Source of the DNA: Alteromonas portus | GTDB lineage: Bacteria > Pseudomonadota > Gammaproteobacteria > Enterobacterales > Alteromonadaceae | Assembly: GCF_005117025.1 (NCBI RefSeq) | Contig: NZ_SWCO01000001.1 | Span: 186,001-250,000 of the forward strand | Length of the DNA stretch: 64,000 bases | Reading direction: 5' to 3' | The notes under the pieces: generated by a model | Seen by the model: the letters and a program-made list of their open reading frames with translations, nothing else | Database searches by the model: none | Told to the model about the DNA's origin: nothing | Made by a program: the position numbers and the translations under genes | Shown here: one piece after another, positions 1 to 9,030 of the stretch | Layout: each line of letters begins with the position of its first letter | How positions within the stretch are numbered: the first letter of the stretch is position 1

Positions 1-3000
1 GGCTTTGCCACAGACGTATCAAGCGAATTCTCAGGAACGATTACAGATAAGCCTGTTTATCGTTTAGATACCGATTTAACTATCACTCAAGATATGACCT
101 TAACGAACGATGCTCACTGGATCATCAAAGGTCGTACGGCGGTTGGTAACGACAACGCTGATGCAGCGGTATTAACTATTCAAGAAGGTACTACAGTAAT
201 CGGCGAAGATGGCGATGACTTCTTGGTTGTTCGTCGTGGCTCTCAAATTGACGCATCTGGTACGTCTTCAGCGCCTATCGTGATGACATCGGTACAGGAC
301 GTTACTGGTGAAGAAACTTCAATCGGTCAGTGGGGCGGTGTGGTTCTACTAGGTAATGCACCGACCAACCTTTGTAATACGGGTGACGACGCAGATACTT
401 CTGACGAAGAACTTGCAAACTGTGGTGTTTCTGCAGAAGGTGATGCCGGTCTATACGGCGGTAATAACCCAGAAGATAACTCAGGTACACTAGAGTACGT
501 TGTAGTTAAGCATGCGGGTAAAGCACTGGCATCAGGTGACGAGCTAAACGGTATTTCATTCGCTGGTATTGGTTCAGGCACTACAGTTAACTATATTCAG
601 GTTCACCAAAACCTTGATGACGGTATTGAGTTCTTCGGTGGTACAGTTAACGTAAGTAACGTTGTACTTACTGACATCGGTGACGATTCGCTAGATTGGT
701 CATTTGGTTGGACTGGTAGCGCAACTAACGTTTATATCCAACAGTCAGCTGACGGTGGCGACAACGCAATCGAAGCGGATAACAACGAAGACAACCCGTC
801 TTGGTTACCGCTAACTAAGCCAACTATTTCAAACGTGACTATTGTTAGTGCAGACAACACCAATGGTGTACGTCTACGTAATGGTACGGCAGGCGTGCTT
901 TCAAACGTTCTAATAACGGGTTCAGCACTTGCAAACAACTGCCTACGTGTAAATGGTGACGAAGCAATTGCTAACGCTGAGTCGGGCGAGCTTTCTATTA
1001 CTGATTCAATTGTTGCGTGTGAAACGCCTGCGAACAACTTTGGTTCTGACACCATTAACGGTGGCACTACTCAAGCATGGTTTGAAGGTCAAGATGGCAA
1101 CAGCGTATTAGCTGCTTCTGCATTAATGCTTGAAGACAACGGTTACTTCCCAACTGCCTCTTCTCCGGTTGCACTTGGCGGCGGTCAATATATCGGTGCA
1201 TTCAACCCTAATGGCACAGACTGGACTGTCGGTTGGACGGTTGGCGTAAACGGCGGTTTCCCAACTGACGTTCAAAACGCACTTGCACAGGGTTTAGCAA
1301 CAGACGTATCGGCTGACTTCGACCTAGACAAGCCGGTTTACGAAATTGCTGCAGACACCACATTCACATCTGACGTTACTCTTACCAACGATGCTTACTG
1401 GCTAATTAAAGGCCGTACTGCAGTAGGTAACGATAACGAAGACAGCGCAACACTATACATCGAACAAGGCACGACTGTGTTTGGTGAGCAAGGTGATGAC
1501 TTCTTAGTAGTACGTCGTGGCTCAATGATTGAAGCTAACGGTACAGCAAGTGCACCTATCACGTTTACCTCTGTACAAGATCTTAACGGTGATGAAACAG
1601 GTATCGGCCAATGGGGCGGTATCGTACTTCTAGGTAATGCACCAACTAACCTATGTAATACCGGTGACGATTCAGATACCTCTGACGCTGAACTTGCTGC
1701 ATGTGGTGTTGCTGCTGAAGGTGATGCAGGCCTTTACGGCGGTAATAACCCAGAAGACAGCACGGGTTCACTTCGCTACGTAGTAGTTAAGCACGCGGGC
1801 CGCGCTCTAGCAGCGGGTGACGAGCTAAACGGTATTTCATTTGCAGGTATCGGTTCAGGCACTAAAGTTGAGTACATTCAGGTTCACCAAAACCTGGACG
1901 ACGGTATTGAGTTCTTTGGCGGTACAGTTAGCGTACGTAACGTTGTGCTTACTGATATCGGTGATGACTCGCTAGATTGGTCTTTCGGTTGGACCGGTAA
2001 CGCGCAAAACGTTTATATCCAACAGTCAGCTGCTGGTGGCGACAACGCTATTGAAGCTGATAACAACGAAGACAACCCAGCGTGGCTTCCACTCACTAAG
2101 CCTACTATTTCTAACGTAACTATCGTTGGCGCTGACTCTACTAACGGCGTACGTTTACGCAACGGTACTGCGGGTAATATTCGCAACCTGGTTGTTACTG
2201 CTGGTGAAGGCTACTCTAACTGCCTACGTGTTAATGGCGACGAGTCAATTGCTAACGCAGTATCTGGCGAACTGTCTGTAGAACATTCAGTGGTTGCTTG
2301 TGAATCAGGCAATAACTTTGGTTCAGACACTATTGGTGGTGGTACTACTCAGGCATGGTTCGAAGGACAAACGGGCAACAGCGTACTTACTGCTGACGCG
2401 CTAATGCTTTCTAACGATGGCTTTACACCTCGCTCTGGCTCACCACTTCTTGGTGCGGGCGTTGATGTATCAGAAGAGAATGATTTCTTCGCAGCAACTG
2501 ACTATATCGGTGCGTTTGACGGTGACAACAACTGGATGGACGGTTGGACTGTTGCGGTAAACGATAGCATTCCGGCTGACGTTACAACGGCACTAGAGCA
2601 AGGCTTGGCGACTGACGTGTCTGCTAGCTTCCCTGATATTACTGACAAGCCTGTTTATCAGCTTGCAGCTGACACTGTGTTTACTACTGATGTATCGCTA
2701 ACTAACGATGCTCACTGGCTAATTAAAGGTCGCACAGCGGTAGGTAACGACAACGCTGACAGCGCTTCACTTTACATTCAGCGCGGTACGACAGTATTCG
2801 GTGAAGATGGTGATGATTTCTTAGTTGTTCGTCGTGGCTCTAAGATTGAAGCGTCTGGTACTGCAACACTGCCAATTACCTTCACATCTTCAGAAGATAT
2901 GACTGGTGGCGAAACAGCTATTGGCCAATGGGGCGGTCTGGTTATTCTAGGTAACGCACCAACAAACCTGTGTAATACAGGTGACGACGGTGATACTTCT

Positions 3001-3888
3001 GAAACTGAACTGGCTAACTGTGGTGTAGCTGCAGAAGGTGATGCAGGCCTATACGGTGGTGCAGACAGTGAAGATAACTCAGGTACGCTTCGCTACGTTA
3101 TCGTGAAGCACGCAGGTAAAGCACTTGCGGCAGGTGATGAGCTAAACGGTATTTCATTTGCGGGTGTAGGTAGTGGCACTGAAGTTGACTTCATCCAAGT
3201 TCACCAAAACCTAGATGATGGCGTTGAGTTCTTCGGTGGTACAGTGAACGTAAGCCACTTAGTATTAACGGCTATCGGTGATGACTCTCTAGACTGGTCA
3301 TTCGGTTGGACAGGTAAGGCGCAGTACGTAGTTATCAAGCAAGATGCAGCGGGCGGCGACAATGCGTTCGAAGCTGACAATAACGAAGATAACCCTGCGT
3401 GGACACCTCTGACTACACCAACAGTATCTAATGTAACAATCTTAGGTGCAGACAATACAAACGGTGTACGTCTTCGCAACGGTACAGCGGGTACAATCAA
3501 AAACCTAGTGGTCACTGGTGGTGCAAACTACAGCAACTGCCTACGAGTGAATGGTGATGAGTCAATTGCTAATGCGGCAGCAGGTTCACTAACTGTTACA
3601 CACTCAACAGTAGCATGTTCATCTACGAGTGCTTTCGGTTCAGACACAATTGGTACAGACAGCACACAAGCATGGTTTGAAGGTCAAGAAGGCAACAGTG
3701 TACTTGCTGACACTGCAGCACTTGGCCTTGATTCAACAGGTTTCGTACCTGCAAGCAATTCAGTTTTATTAGGTTCAGGCTTCGACGCTTCTACTTTGGA
3801 CGCTTTCTTTGATAGCACAGACTTCCAAGGTGCATTCGACGGTGAGTCTGACTGGACACTGGGTTGGGTAACTGTTGGTCTTCAAGAC
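1..3888 (+). repeat. Three in-frame tandem modules of about 1.3 kb
   Basis: Modules run 1-1290, 1291-2601 and 2602-3888. They are similar at DNA level: the 20-mer gagctaaacggtatttcatt is identical in all three, at 541-560, 1822-1841 and 3139-3158. More copies may lie upstream, because the first module begins at base 1 of the window. Confidence 0.9.
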
Positions 3889-3891
3889 TAA
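1..3891 (+). CDS. Tandem-module beta-helix-like protein next to a TonB-dependent receptor (5' truncated by the window)
   Basis: The reading frame is open from base 1, so the start and any signal peptide lie outside the window; 1296 codons are visible. The protein consists of three modules of about 430 residues (1-1290, 1291-2601, 2602-3888), each opening with a G-[FL]-ATDVS stretch and then KGRTAVGNDN. Each module holds short hydrophobic strands with regular G/N/D turns (for example GISFAG, YIQVHQNLDDGIEFFGG, GVRLRNGTAG), which suggests a right-handed parallel beta-helix. Each has four cysteines in fixed places (NLCNTGDD, NCGV or ACGV, NCLRVNG, VAC), enough for two disulfides per module, and this fits an exported protein. 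It is acidic and rich in Asp, Asn, Gly and Thr. A hairpin terminator and a TonB-dependent receptor follow. I do not recognise a characterised family; a surface or periplasmic partner of the receptor is inference. Confidence 0.8.
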   Translation, partial: GFATDVSSEFSGTITDKPVYRLDTDLTITQDMTLTNDAHWIIKGRTAVGNDNADAAVLTIQEGTTVIGEDGDDFLVVRRGSQIDASGTSSAPIVMTSVQDVTGEETSIGQWGGVVLLGNAPTNLCNTGDDADTSDEELANCGVSAEGDAGLYGGNNPEDNSGTLEYVVVKHAGKALASGDELNGISFAGIGSGTTVNYIQVHQNLDDGIEFFGGTVNVSNVVLTDIGDDSLDWSFGWTGSATNVYIQQSADGGDNAIEADNNEDNPSWLPLTKPTISNVTIVSADNTNGVRLRNGTAGVLSNVLITGSALANNCLRVNGDEAIANAESGELSITDSIVACETPANNFGSDTINGGTTQAWFEGQDGNSVLAASALMLEDNGYFPTASSPVALGGGQYIGAFNPNGTDWTVGWTVGVNGGFPTDVQNALAQGLATDVSADFDLDKPVYEIAADTTFTSDVTLTNDAYWLIKGRTAVGNDNEDSATLYIEQGTTVFGEQGDDFLVVRRGSMIEANGTASAPITFTSVQDLNGDETGIGQWGGIVLLGNAPTNLCNTGDDSDTSDAELAACGVAAEGDAGLYGGNNPEDSTGSLRYVVVKHAGRALAAGDELNGISFAGIGSGTKVEYIQVHQNLDDGIEFFGGTVSVRNVVLTDIGDDSLDWSFGWTGNAQNVYIQQSAAGGDNAIEADNNEDNPAWLPLTKPTISNVTIVGADSTNGVRLRNGTAGNIRNLVVTAGEGYSNCLRVNGDESIANAVSGELSVEHSVVACESGNNFGSDTIGGGTTQAWFEGQTGNSVLTADALMLSNDGFTPRSGSPLLGAGVDVSEENDFFAATDYIGAFDGDNNWMDGWTVAVNDSIPADVTTALEQGLATDVSASFPDITDKPVYQLAADTVFTTDVSLTNDAHWLIKGRTAVGNDNADSASLYIQRGTTVFGEDGDDFLVVRRGSKIEASGTATLPITFTSSEDMTGGETAIGQWGGLVILGNAPTNLCNTGDDGDTSETELANCGVAAEGDAGLYGGADSEDNSGTLRYVIVKHAGKALAAGDELNGISFAGVGSGTEVDFIQVHQNLDDGVEFFGGTVNVSHLVLTAIGDDSLDWSFGWTGKAQYVVIKQDAAGGDNAFEADNNEDNPAWTPLTTPTVSNVTILGADNTNGVRLRNGTAGTIKNLVVTGGANYSNCLRVNGDESIANAAAGSLTVTHSTVACSSTSAFGSDTIGTDSTQAWFEGQEGNSVLADTAALGLDSTGFVPASNSVLLGSGFDASTLDAFFDSTDFQGAFDGESDWTLGWVTVGLQD

Positions 3892-3912
3892 TAAGTGAAT
3901 GCAAGACACAGT

Positions 3913-3943
3913 AAAGCTAAGGCGTTCTTACGCCTTAGCTTTT
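3913..3943 (+). terminator. Intrinsic terminator after the tandem-module gene
   Basis: A perfect 12-bp stem (AAAGCTAAGGCG / CGCCTTAGCTTT) with a 6-nt loop, 22 bases after the stop codon. It is followed by only a short T run. The receptor gene starts 44 bases later, so this may act as a partial attenuator that sets the ratio of the two products. Confidence 0.7.
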
Positions 3944-3987
3944 GTGTAAGCGCAGCTACCTGATTACAGTTTCTTAGGAGTTACACA

Positions 3988-6684
3988 ATGAAAAACAATC
4001 AAACGTCAGCATTTAAAGTCGGTGGACTTTCGCTGGCTATCGCGTCCATTCTTGGCGCAAGTGCGTTACCGTTATCAGCAGTAGCACAGCAATCAGAAGA
4101 CGAAGTAATTGAAGAAGTCGTTGCTACGGGCACGCGACTTAAAGGAACCGCAACGGCGGTTTTACAAGAGCGTCAAAATCAGGCGTTCGTTGCTGATATT
4201 CTTGGCGCAGAACAAATTTCTCGTACCGGTGACGGCGATGCCGCTGCTGCACTTCGACGTGTAACAGGTCTTACGCTAGTTGACGGTAAATTTATCTACG
4301 TTCGTGGTTTGGGTGAGCGTTATTCAAGCACACAGCTAAATGGCATGACGGTACCAAGTCCGGATCCTACGCGCTCGGTTGTACCGCTTGATTTATTCCC
4401 ATCAAGTATCATCGAAAGCCTGAACGTTCAGAAATCTTACTCACCCAATATGCCTGGTCACTTTGGTGGTGGTAACGTAAACATTCGCACTAAATCAATC
4501 CCATCTGAATTTGTATTTAATGTAAGCGCAGGTGGCGGTTGGAATACGCAAAACAGCGACACCGGTGTTTTCTATTCTGGTGGCGGCGATGATTGGACTG
4601 GTCGTGACGACGGTACCCGTGCACTGCCTGACATTATCAGCTCAGGTCTTGCTGCAAATGGTTCTGCAGGCTTTGAGGGTGACCGTACAAGAACTCTGGC
4701 TGAAACGCAGGATATCCTAAGTTCATTTAACTGGGACATCGGCCCAGACGAAAAGTCTGTAGACCCGAACTTCAGCTTGGGTACGACCATTGGTAACAAT
4801 TACGTATTCGACAACGACTCTGTACTTGGTTTCCTTGCAACGGTTTCTTACAGCAACGAATGGACAGTTGCCGAAGAGATGTTAGGTAACGATATCGGTG
4901 GTGGTCAGGAAAATCCACGCTTCACTAAATATCGCGACATGGTGTCTACTGAACAAAACGTACGTTGGAGCGGCATGTTCAACGTGGGTTACGAGTACAA
5001 CAGCAACCACAAAGTAGAACTTGTGAACATGATCCTTCACGACATGCGTGACCGTGTTCGCGATGGATACTATTTCGACGAAAGTGAATCTAACCCTGGC
5101 GTGGAAGAATTCCGCCGTATGGATATTATTTTCGAAGAGCGTGAAATGGTTTCTTCACAGCTTAAAGGCACGCACAACTTCCTTAACTTGTTGGACGGTG
5201 TGTTTTTCGATTGGTACGTGGGAACTAGCCGTGCGTCTCGTGAAGCGCCGGATATCATGGAGGTAACATTCCAGCAGTTCTACGATGAGTCAGGTGCATT
5301 AGAGCTTGAGCGTCTTGATGATACGCCAGGAACTAACCTTAACCGTCAATATCAGGTGCTTTATGATGAGTCTGATACCTATGGCTTCAACGTGTCTACT
5401 GCGTTCTTCGGCGATGGCTACGACGTTGAACTTAAAGCCGGTATGGATTACTACGACAAAACCCGTGACGGTAACAATATCGACTTAGCGGTGCGTCATT
5501 TTGGTATTTCTTCTGACTTTAAAGAAGGTAGTCGTTTGAACGAAATTTTCTCACAAGAAAATATCTATAACGACGACTTCTACACCAGCTCAACGGGTAG
5601 TTCTGTGTTTCAGGACAACACAGGTGCAGGTGATAAGTATTCTGCGGCAACTAAACTTACCGCAGGCTATTTCATGGTTGATGCATTCTTCAACCAGAAG
5701 TTCCGCGTAAGTGGCGGTGCTCGTTATGAAGACTTCCAGCAAGTATCAATTCCATTTGTCGAGCATTCTGATACGTTTGCGGATGATACCGATGCGATTG
5801 TTGACAGTATCTACAACGAAACTGATGTACTACCGTCATTGGCTTTCACTTATATCCCAAGTGAAGAAATGCAGTATCGCTTTAACATAAGCCAGACACT
5901 AATTCGTCCTGACCTACGTGATATTAGCTCAACCTTCTTTATTGACCCGCTGACAGAATTCCTTGTACGTGGTTCTCCTTCATTGGTTGAAACTGAATTG
6001 ACCAATATCGACTTCCGTTGGGAGTGGTATATGTCACAGGGTAACAACTTGTCTGTTGCACTTTTCTATAAAGATATGGAAAACCCTATTGAGATGGTGC
6101 AGTTTGACGGCGGTGAAGGTGTACCTCAGCTACTAACGGCTAACGGTCAGGAAGGTGAGTTGTACGGTATCGAGTTTGAATTCTTGCACGACCTTGGCTT
6201 TATTGGTGATAACTTCAGTAACTTCTTTGTATCAGGAAACATGACGCTTTCCGATTCAGAAGTAACCATTGGTAGTGGCGATCAAGAATCACTGTTCTCT
6301 CAGCAGGCACGTGAAGCTTACGGCGGTACTATTACGGCGACCATTACTAACGACAAACGTCGTCTAGTAGGTCACTCGGAATGGGTTGCTAACCTTCAGC
6401 TAGGTTGGGATTCTGATAACGGTGAGCATTCAGCGTCATTAGTTTATAACTCATTCGGTGAACGTATCATTGCACCTGGCGTACGTGGTTTTGAAGATGG
6501 TATTGAAAAACCGTTCCATTCATTGGATGCCGTTTATACTTACTATCCAGACTTCAACACTACGATTAAATTACGTGTACAAAACCTCTTTAACGATGAG
6601 AAAGAAATTGAGCAAGAAGGTCTTACGCTGCGTAAGCTCAGCGTAGGTACAGGTATTAATGCTTCAATTACTTATAACTTCTAA
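3988..6684 (+). CDS. TonB-dependent outer-membrane receptor
   Basis: This 898-residue protein is a TonB-dependent transporter, energised across the periplasm by TonB-ExbB-ExbD. Residues 1-33 form a long signal peptide ending AVAQ. An acidic EEVVATGTRL stretch follows (about 42-51), in the place of a TonB box. The plug has the usual motifs (RRVTGLTLVDGKFIYVRGLG, LNGMTVPSPDPTRSVVPLDLFPSS, GHFGGGNVNIRTKS). The rest is a beta-barrel that ends in Tyr-Asn-Phe. RBS TAGGAG precedes the ATG. The substrate is unknown. The gene lies between the tandem-module protein and the dedicated TonB operon, which suggests all three work together. Barrel length and plug style resemble the large Oar-like or carbohydrate-type receptors of Alteromonadales rather than siderophore receptors. 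Confidence 0.9.
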   Translation: MKNNQTSAFKVGGLSLAIASILGASALPLSAVAQQSEDEVIEEVVATGTRLKGTATAVLQERQNQAFVADILGAEQISRTGDGDAAAALRRVTGLTLVDGKFIYVRGLGERYSSTQLNGMTVPSPDPTRSVVPLDLFPSSIIESLNVQKSYSPNMPGHFGGGNVNIRTKSIPSEFVFNVSAGGGWNTQNSDTGVFYSGGGDDWTGRDDGTRALPDIISSGLAANGSAGFEGDRTRTLAETQDILSSFNWDIGPDEKSVDPNFSLGTTIGNNYVFDNDSVLGFLATVSYSNEWTVAEEMLGNDIGGGQENPRFTKYRDMVSTEQNVRWSGMFNVGYEYNSNHKVELVNMILHDMRDRVRDGYYFDESESNPGVEEFRRMDIIFEEREMVSSQLKGTHNFLNLLDGVFFDWYVGTSRASREAPDIMEVTFQQFYDESGALELERLDDTPGTNLNRQYQVLYDESDTYGFNVSTAFFGDGYDVELKAGMDYYDKTRDGNNIDLAVRHFGISSDFKEGSRLNEIFSQENIYNDDFYTSSTGSSVFQDNTGAGDKYSAATKLTAGYFMVDAFFNQKFRVSGGARYEDFQQVSIPFVEHSDTFADDTDAIVDSIYNETDVLPSLAFTYIPSEEMQYRFNISQTLIRPDLRDISSTFFIDPLTEFLVRGSPSLVETELTNIDFRWEWYMSQGNNLSVALFYKDMENPIEMVQFDGGEGVPQLLTANGQEGELYGIEFEFLHDLGFIGDNFSNFFVSGNMTLSDSEVTIGSGDQESLFSQQAREAYGGTITATITNDKRRLVGHSEWVANLQLGWDSDNGEHSASLVYNSFGERIIAPGVRGFEDGIEKPFHSLDAVYTYYPDFNTTIKLRVQNLFNDEKEIEQEGLTLRKLSVGTGINASITYNF

Positions 6685-6736
6685 GAAAATACATCCAGTT
6701 CTGCTTCTCTAATAAGGGAGCAGCAACAATCGCATT

Positions 6737-6768
6737 AAGCCCGGTTTTCCTGCCGGGCTTTTCTTTTT
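6737..6768 (+). terminator. Intrinsic terminator after the receptor gene
   Basis: Stem AAGCCCGG / CCGGGCTT with an 8-nt loop, followed by TTCTTTTT. It separates the receptor from the DUF3450 operon, which therefore probably has its own promoter. Confidence 0.85.
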
Positions 6769-6789
6769 GTGACAATAGTCATCGATTTA

Positions 6790-6814
6790 TGACAGTTTCG
6801 TAATAAAACTGTCA
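6790..6814. promoter_or_regulatory. Perfect 9-7-9 palindrome in the promoter region of the TonB2-type operon
   Basis: TGACAGTTT, 7 nt, then AAACTGTCA, about 78 bases before the DUF3450 start codon. Both arms contain CTGTCA, which is also the core of a Pho-box half site, but here the halves are inverted and not direct repeats 11 bp apart. The symmetry suggests a dimeric regulator. Which one is unknown. Confidence 0.45.
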
Positions 6815-6891
6815 CAGAAAAATCCTATCCTACGCGCAGAAATTTATAGTCGGATACAACCGATTTCTTTTAACTTTAAAGGTTTGAATGT

Positions 6892-7650
6892 ATGAAGCTT
6901 ATCAATGCCTTGCTTGTAGCAGGTGCGCTAGCAGCGACACCCGTGCTTGCACAAGACGATGAAGTCTTAAAACCCGTTGTCGATGAGGCAGCGAAAATAA
7001 ACGAGTCAGCGGCGAAATCGCAAGAAAAGATTAACGGTATTACCGATCAAATCGACAGCAAACTTCAACAGTTCAAAACATTGATGAAAGAAATCGAAGG
7101 CCTTGAGGTTTATAACACTCAGCTTCGTAAGCAAATCAATAACCAAGAACAAGAAATGGCAGACCTGAACGCTGCTATCGATGAAGTGTCTGTTGTTGAG
7201 CGTCAAATCACGCCACTAATGATGCGCATGATTGACGGCCTAGAGCAGTTCGTTGCGCTAGACGTACCTTTCCTTCCTGAAGAGCGAGCAAATCGCGTTG
7301 CTGACCTTCGCGCCATGATGGACCGAGCTGACGTTGCAGCGTCTGAAAAATTCCGCCGCGTAATGGAAGCGTACCAAGTAGAAATGGACTATGGCCGCAC
7401 TATGGAAGCGTACAGCGGTATTCATTCAATTAACGGTCAAGAGCGTGACGTTGAATTCCTACGCCTTGGTCGTACAGCGCTAATTTATCAAACACGTGAT
7501 GCAAGCATGCAGGGTGTTTGGAACAAGCAAACTCGTCAGTGGGAAGAGCTTGATAGCAGCTACCGTACACAAATTACAAAAGGTCTGCGCATGGCGAAGA
7601 AGCAACTTGCACCAGACTTGCTAATGCTGCCAGTGGCAATTACAGACTAA
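6892..7650 (+). CDS. DUF3450 periplasmic coiled-coil protein, first gene of the TonB2-type operon
   Basis: This 252-residue protein has a signal peptide (MKLINALLVAGALAATPVLA). A long heptad-rich coiled coil follows (about 25-105), then a conserved helical half with GLEQFVALDVPFLPEERANR and an aromatic C-terminal part. I recognise it as DUF3450, a family found directly upstream of ttpC-exbB-exbD-tonB clusters in Vibrio, Shewanella and Alteromonas. No biochemical role is established as far as I know. The fixed place suggests a periplasmic partner of the TtpC extension, which is also a coiled coil. The start ATG follows AAAGG. The next gene begins 13 bases after the stop. Confidence 0.85.
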   Translation: MKLINALLVAGALAATPVLAQDDEVLKPVVDEAAKINESAAKSQEKINGITDQIDSKLQQFKTLMKEIEGLEVYNTQLRKQINNQEQEMADLNAAIDEVSVVERQITPLMMRMIDGLEQFVALDVPFLPEERANRVADLRAMMDRADVAASEKFRRVMEAYQVEMDYGRTMEAYSGIHSINGQERDVEFLRLGRTALIYQTRDASMQGVWNKQTRQWEELDSSYRTQITKGLRMAKKQLAPDLLMLPVAITD

Positions 7651-7663
7651 GAGGTTGATGAGA

Positions 7664-9028
7664 ATGTTTAACACAGTAAAACGTATCGCTGTTGGTCTAG
7701 CAGCCCTTAGCATCAGCGTTGGTGCTTTCGCACAAAGCGACCGTGCTATGGACTTAGACGCACTTCTTAAGCAATTAGAAGAAGGTCAGTTCGCACAGTC
7801 TCAGCAAAACAAACAGCGCGAGCGTGATTTCCAAGCGCAACGTGCAGAGCAAGATCGCATTCTTCGCGAAACCCGTGAAAAGCGCGACCAAATGCTTGCA
7901 CAATCAGAGCAGCTTGAAACTCAGTTCGAAGAAAACGAATTTAAACTGGCTGACTTAAACGGTGCACTAGACACGCGCCTCGGTTCACTTAAAGAGCTAT
8001 TCGGTGTACTTCAGCAAATCGCTGGCGACACCAAAAATAAATTCTATAACTCAGTTATTTCTGCACAAATTCCGGGTCGTGCTGACTTCCTTGATAAAAT
8101 GGCACAAGACATGGGTTCAAGCTCTAAACTTGCATCAATTGAAGAAATTGAGCGCGTTTGGTTTGAAATGCAGCGCGAAATGACGGAAGCCGGCAAAGTC
8201 ACCACCTTCACAACTGACGTTGTTGAAGCGGGCGGTGAAAAAGTGAATAAATCGGTAGTACGCGTTGGTCCGTTTGCTCTAGTTGCTGATGGCAAATACT
8301 TAGACTACAACGGCGTAACCGGCACAGTATCTGAGTTAGTACGTCAGCCTGCTGACCGTTACATGGACTCTGCTGCAGAACTACAAGCATCAAATGGTGA
8401 ACTCGTTCAGTTTGGTATCGACCCAACAGGTGGTTCAATCCTTGGGCTTCTTGTTCAAGCGCCTAACCTTAAAGAGCGTGTAGAGCAGGGTGGTGTTGTA
8501 GGTTATATCATCCTTATCGTTGGTGCATTCGGTCTACTACTTGCACTTGAGCGCTTAGTAACGCTTACGCTAACGCGCATGAAAGTGAACAAACAGCTTA
8601 AGAGCAAAGAAGTTAATACTAACAACCCGCTTGGCCGTGTACTTAAAGTTCGTGATGAATATCCAAACGCAGATGTAGAAGCACTTGAGCTTCACCTTAC
8701 AGAAGCGATTTTAGGCGAAGTACCTAAACTAGGTCGTAACCTAACTATCATTAAGATTATCTCAGTAGTTGCGCCGCTTATGGGTCTACTAGGTACGGTA
8801 ACCGGTATGATTAATACCTTCCAGGCAATTACCTTGTTTGGTACAGGTGACCCGAAACTAATGGCGGGTGGTATTTCAACTGCACTTGTAACAACAGTAC
8901 TAGGTCTTGTTGTAGCGATTCCAATGACACTGCTTTACGCAATGCTAAACACACGTTCGAAGAACATTGTGTACATCCTACAAGAACAGGCGTCTGGCGT
9001 AATTGCAGAGCGCGCTGAGCGAGGCTAA
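7664..9028 (+). CDS. ttpC: TtpC-like MotA/TolQ/ExbB proton channel protein with periplasmic extension
   Basis: This 454-residue protein is the extra ExbB-like subunit of TonB2 systems. In Vibrio, TtpC is needed with ExbB2-ExbD2-TonB2 for iron-siderophore uptake. A signal peptide (to about residue 23, ending AFAQ) leads into a periplasmic coiled coil (about 30-110) and a globular region. Three membrane helices follow near the C-terminus (VVGYIILIVGAFGLLLALE; IIKIISVVAPLMGLLGTVTGM; ALVTTVLGLVVAIPMTLLYAM) with the conserved GLLGTVTGM motif of the family. I chose the ATG at 7664 because AAGAGG lies 9 bases upstream; a TTG (7655) and an ATG (7658) are too close to that RBS. The exbB gene starts two bases after the stop. 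Confidence 0.9.
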   Translation: MFNTVKRIAVGLAALSISVGAFAQSDRAMDLDALLKQLEEGQFAQSQQNKQRERDFQAQRAEQDRILRETREKRDQMLAQSEQLETQFEENEFKLADLNGALDTRLGSLKELFGVLQQIAGDTKNKFYNSVISAQIPGRADFLDKMAQDMGSSSKLASIEEIERVWFEMQREMTEAGKVTTFTTDVVEAGGEKVNKSVVRVGPFALVADGKYLDYNGVTGTVSELVRQPADRYMDSAAELQASNGELVQFGIDPTGGSILGLLVQAPNLKERVEQGGVVGYIILIVGAFGLLLALERLVTLTLTRMKVNKQLKSKEVNTNNPLGRVLKVRDEYPNADVEALELHLTEAILGEVPKLGRNLTIIKIISVVAPLMGLLGTVTGMINTFQAITLFGTGDPKLMAGGISTALVTTVLGLVVAIPMTLLYAMLNTRSKNIVYILQEQASGVIAERAERG

Positions 9029-9030
9029 TC

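Noticed and set aside
302-1067. Minus-strand ORFs across the tandem-module gene, and similar shadows elsewhere
   Set aside because: They mirror codon structure of the plus-strand gene, have no RBS and no family features.
6785-6830. Classical Pho box
   Set aside because: Only single half sites fit; two direct CTGTCAT repeats 11 bp apart are not present.
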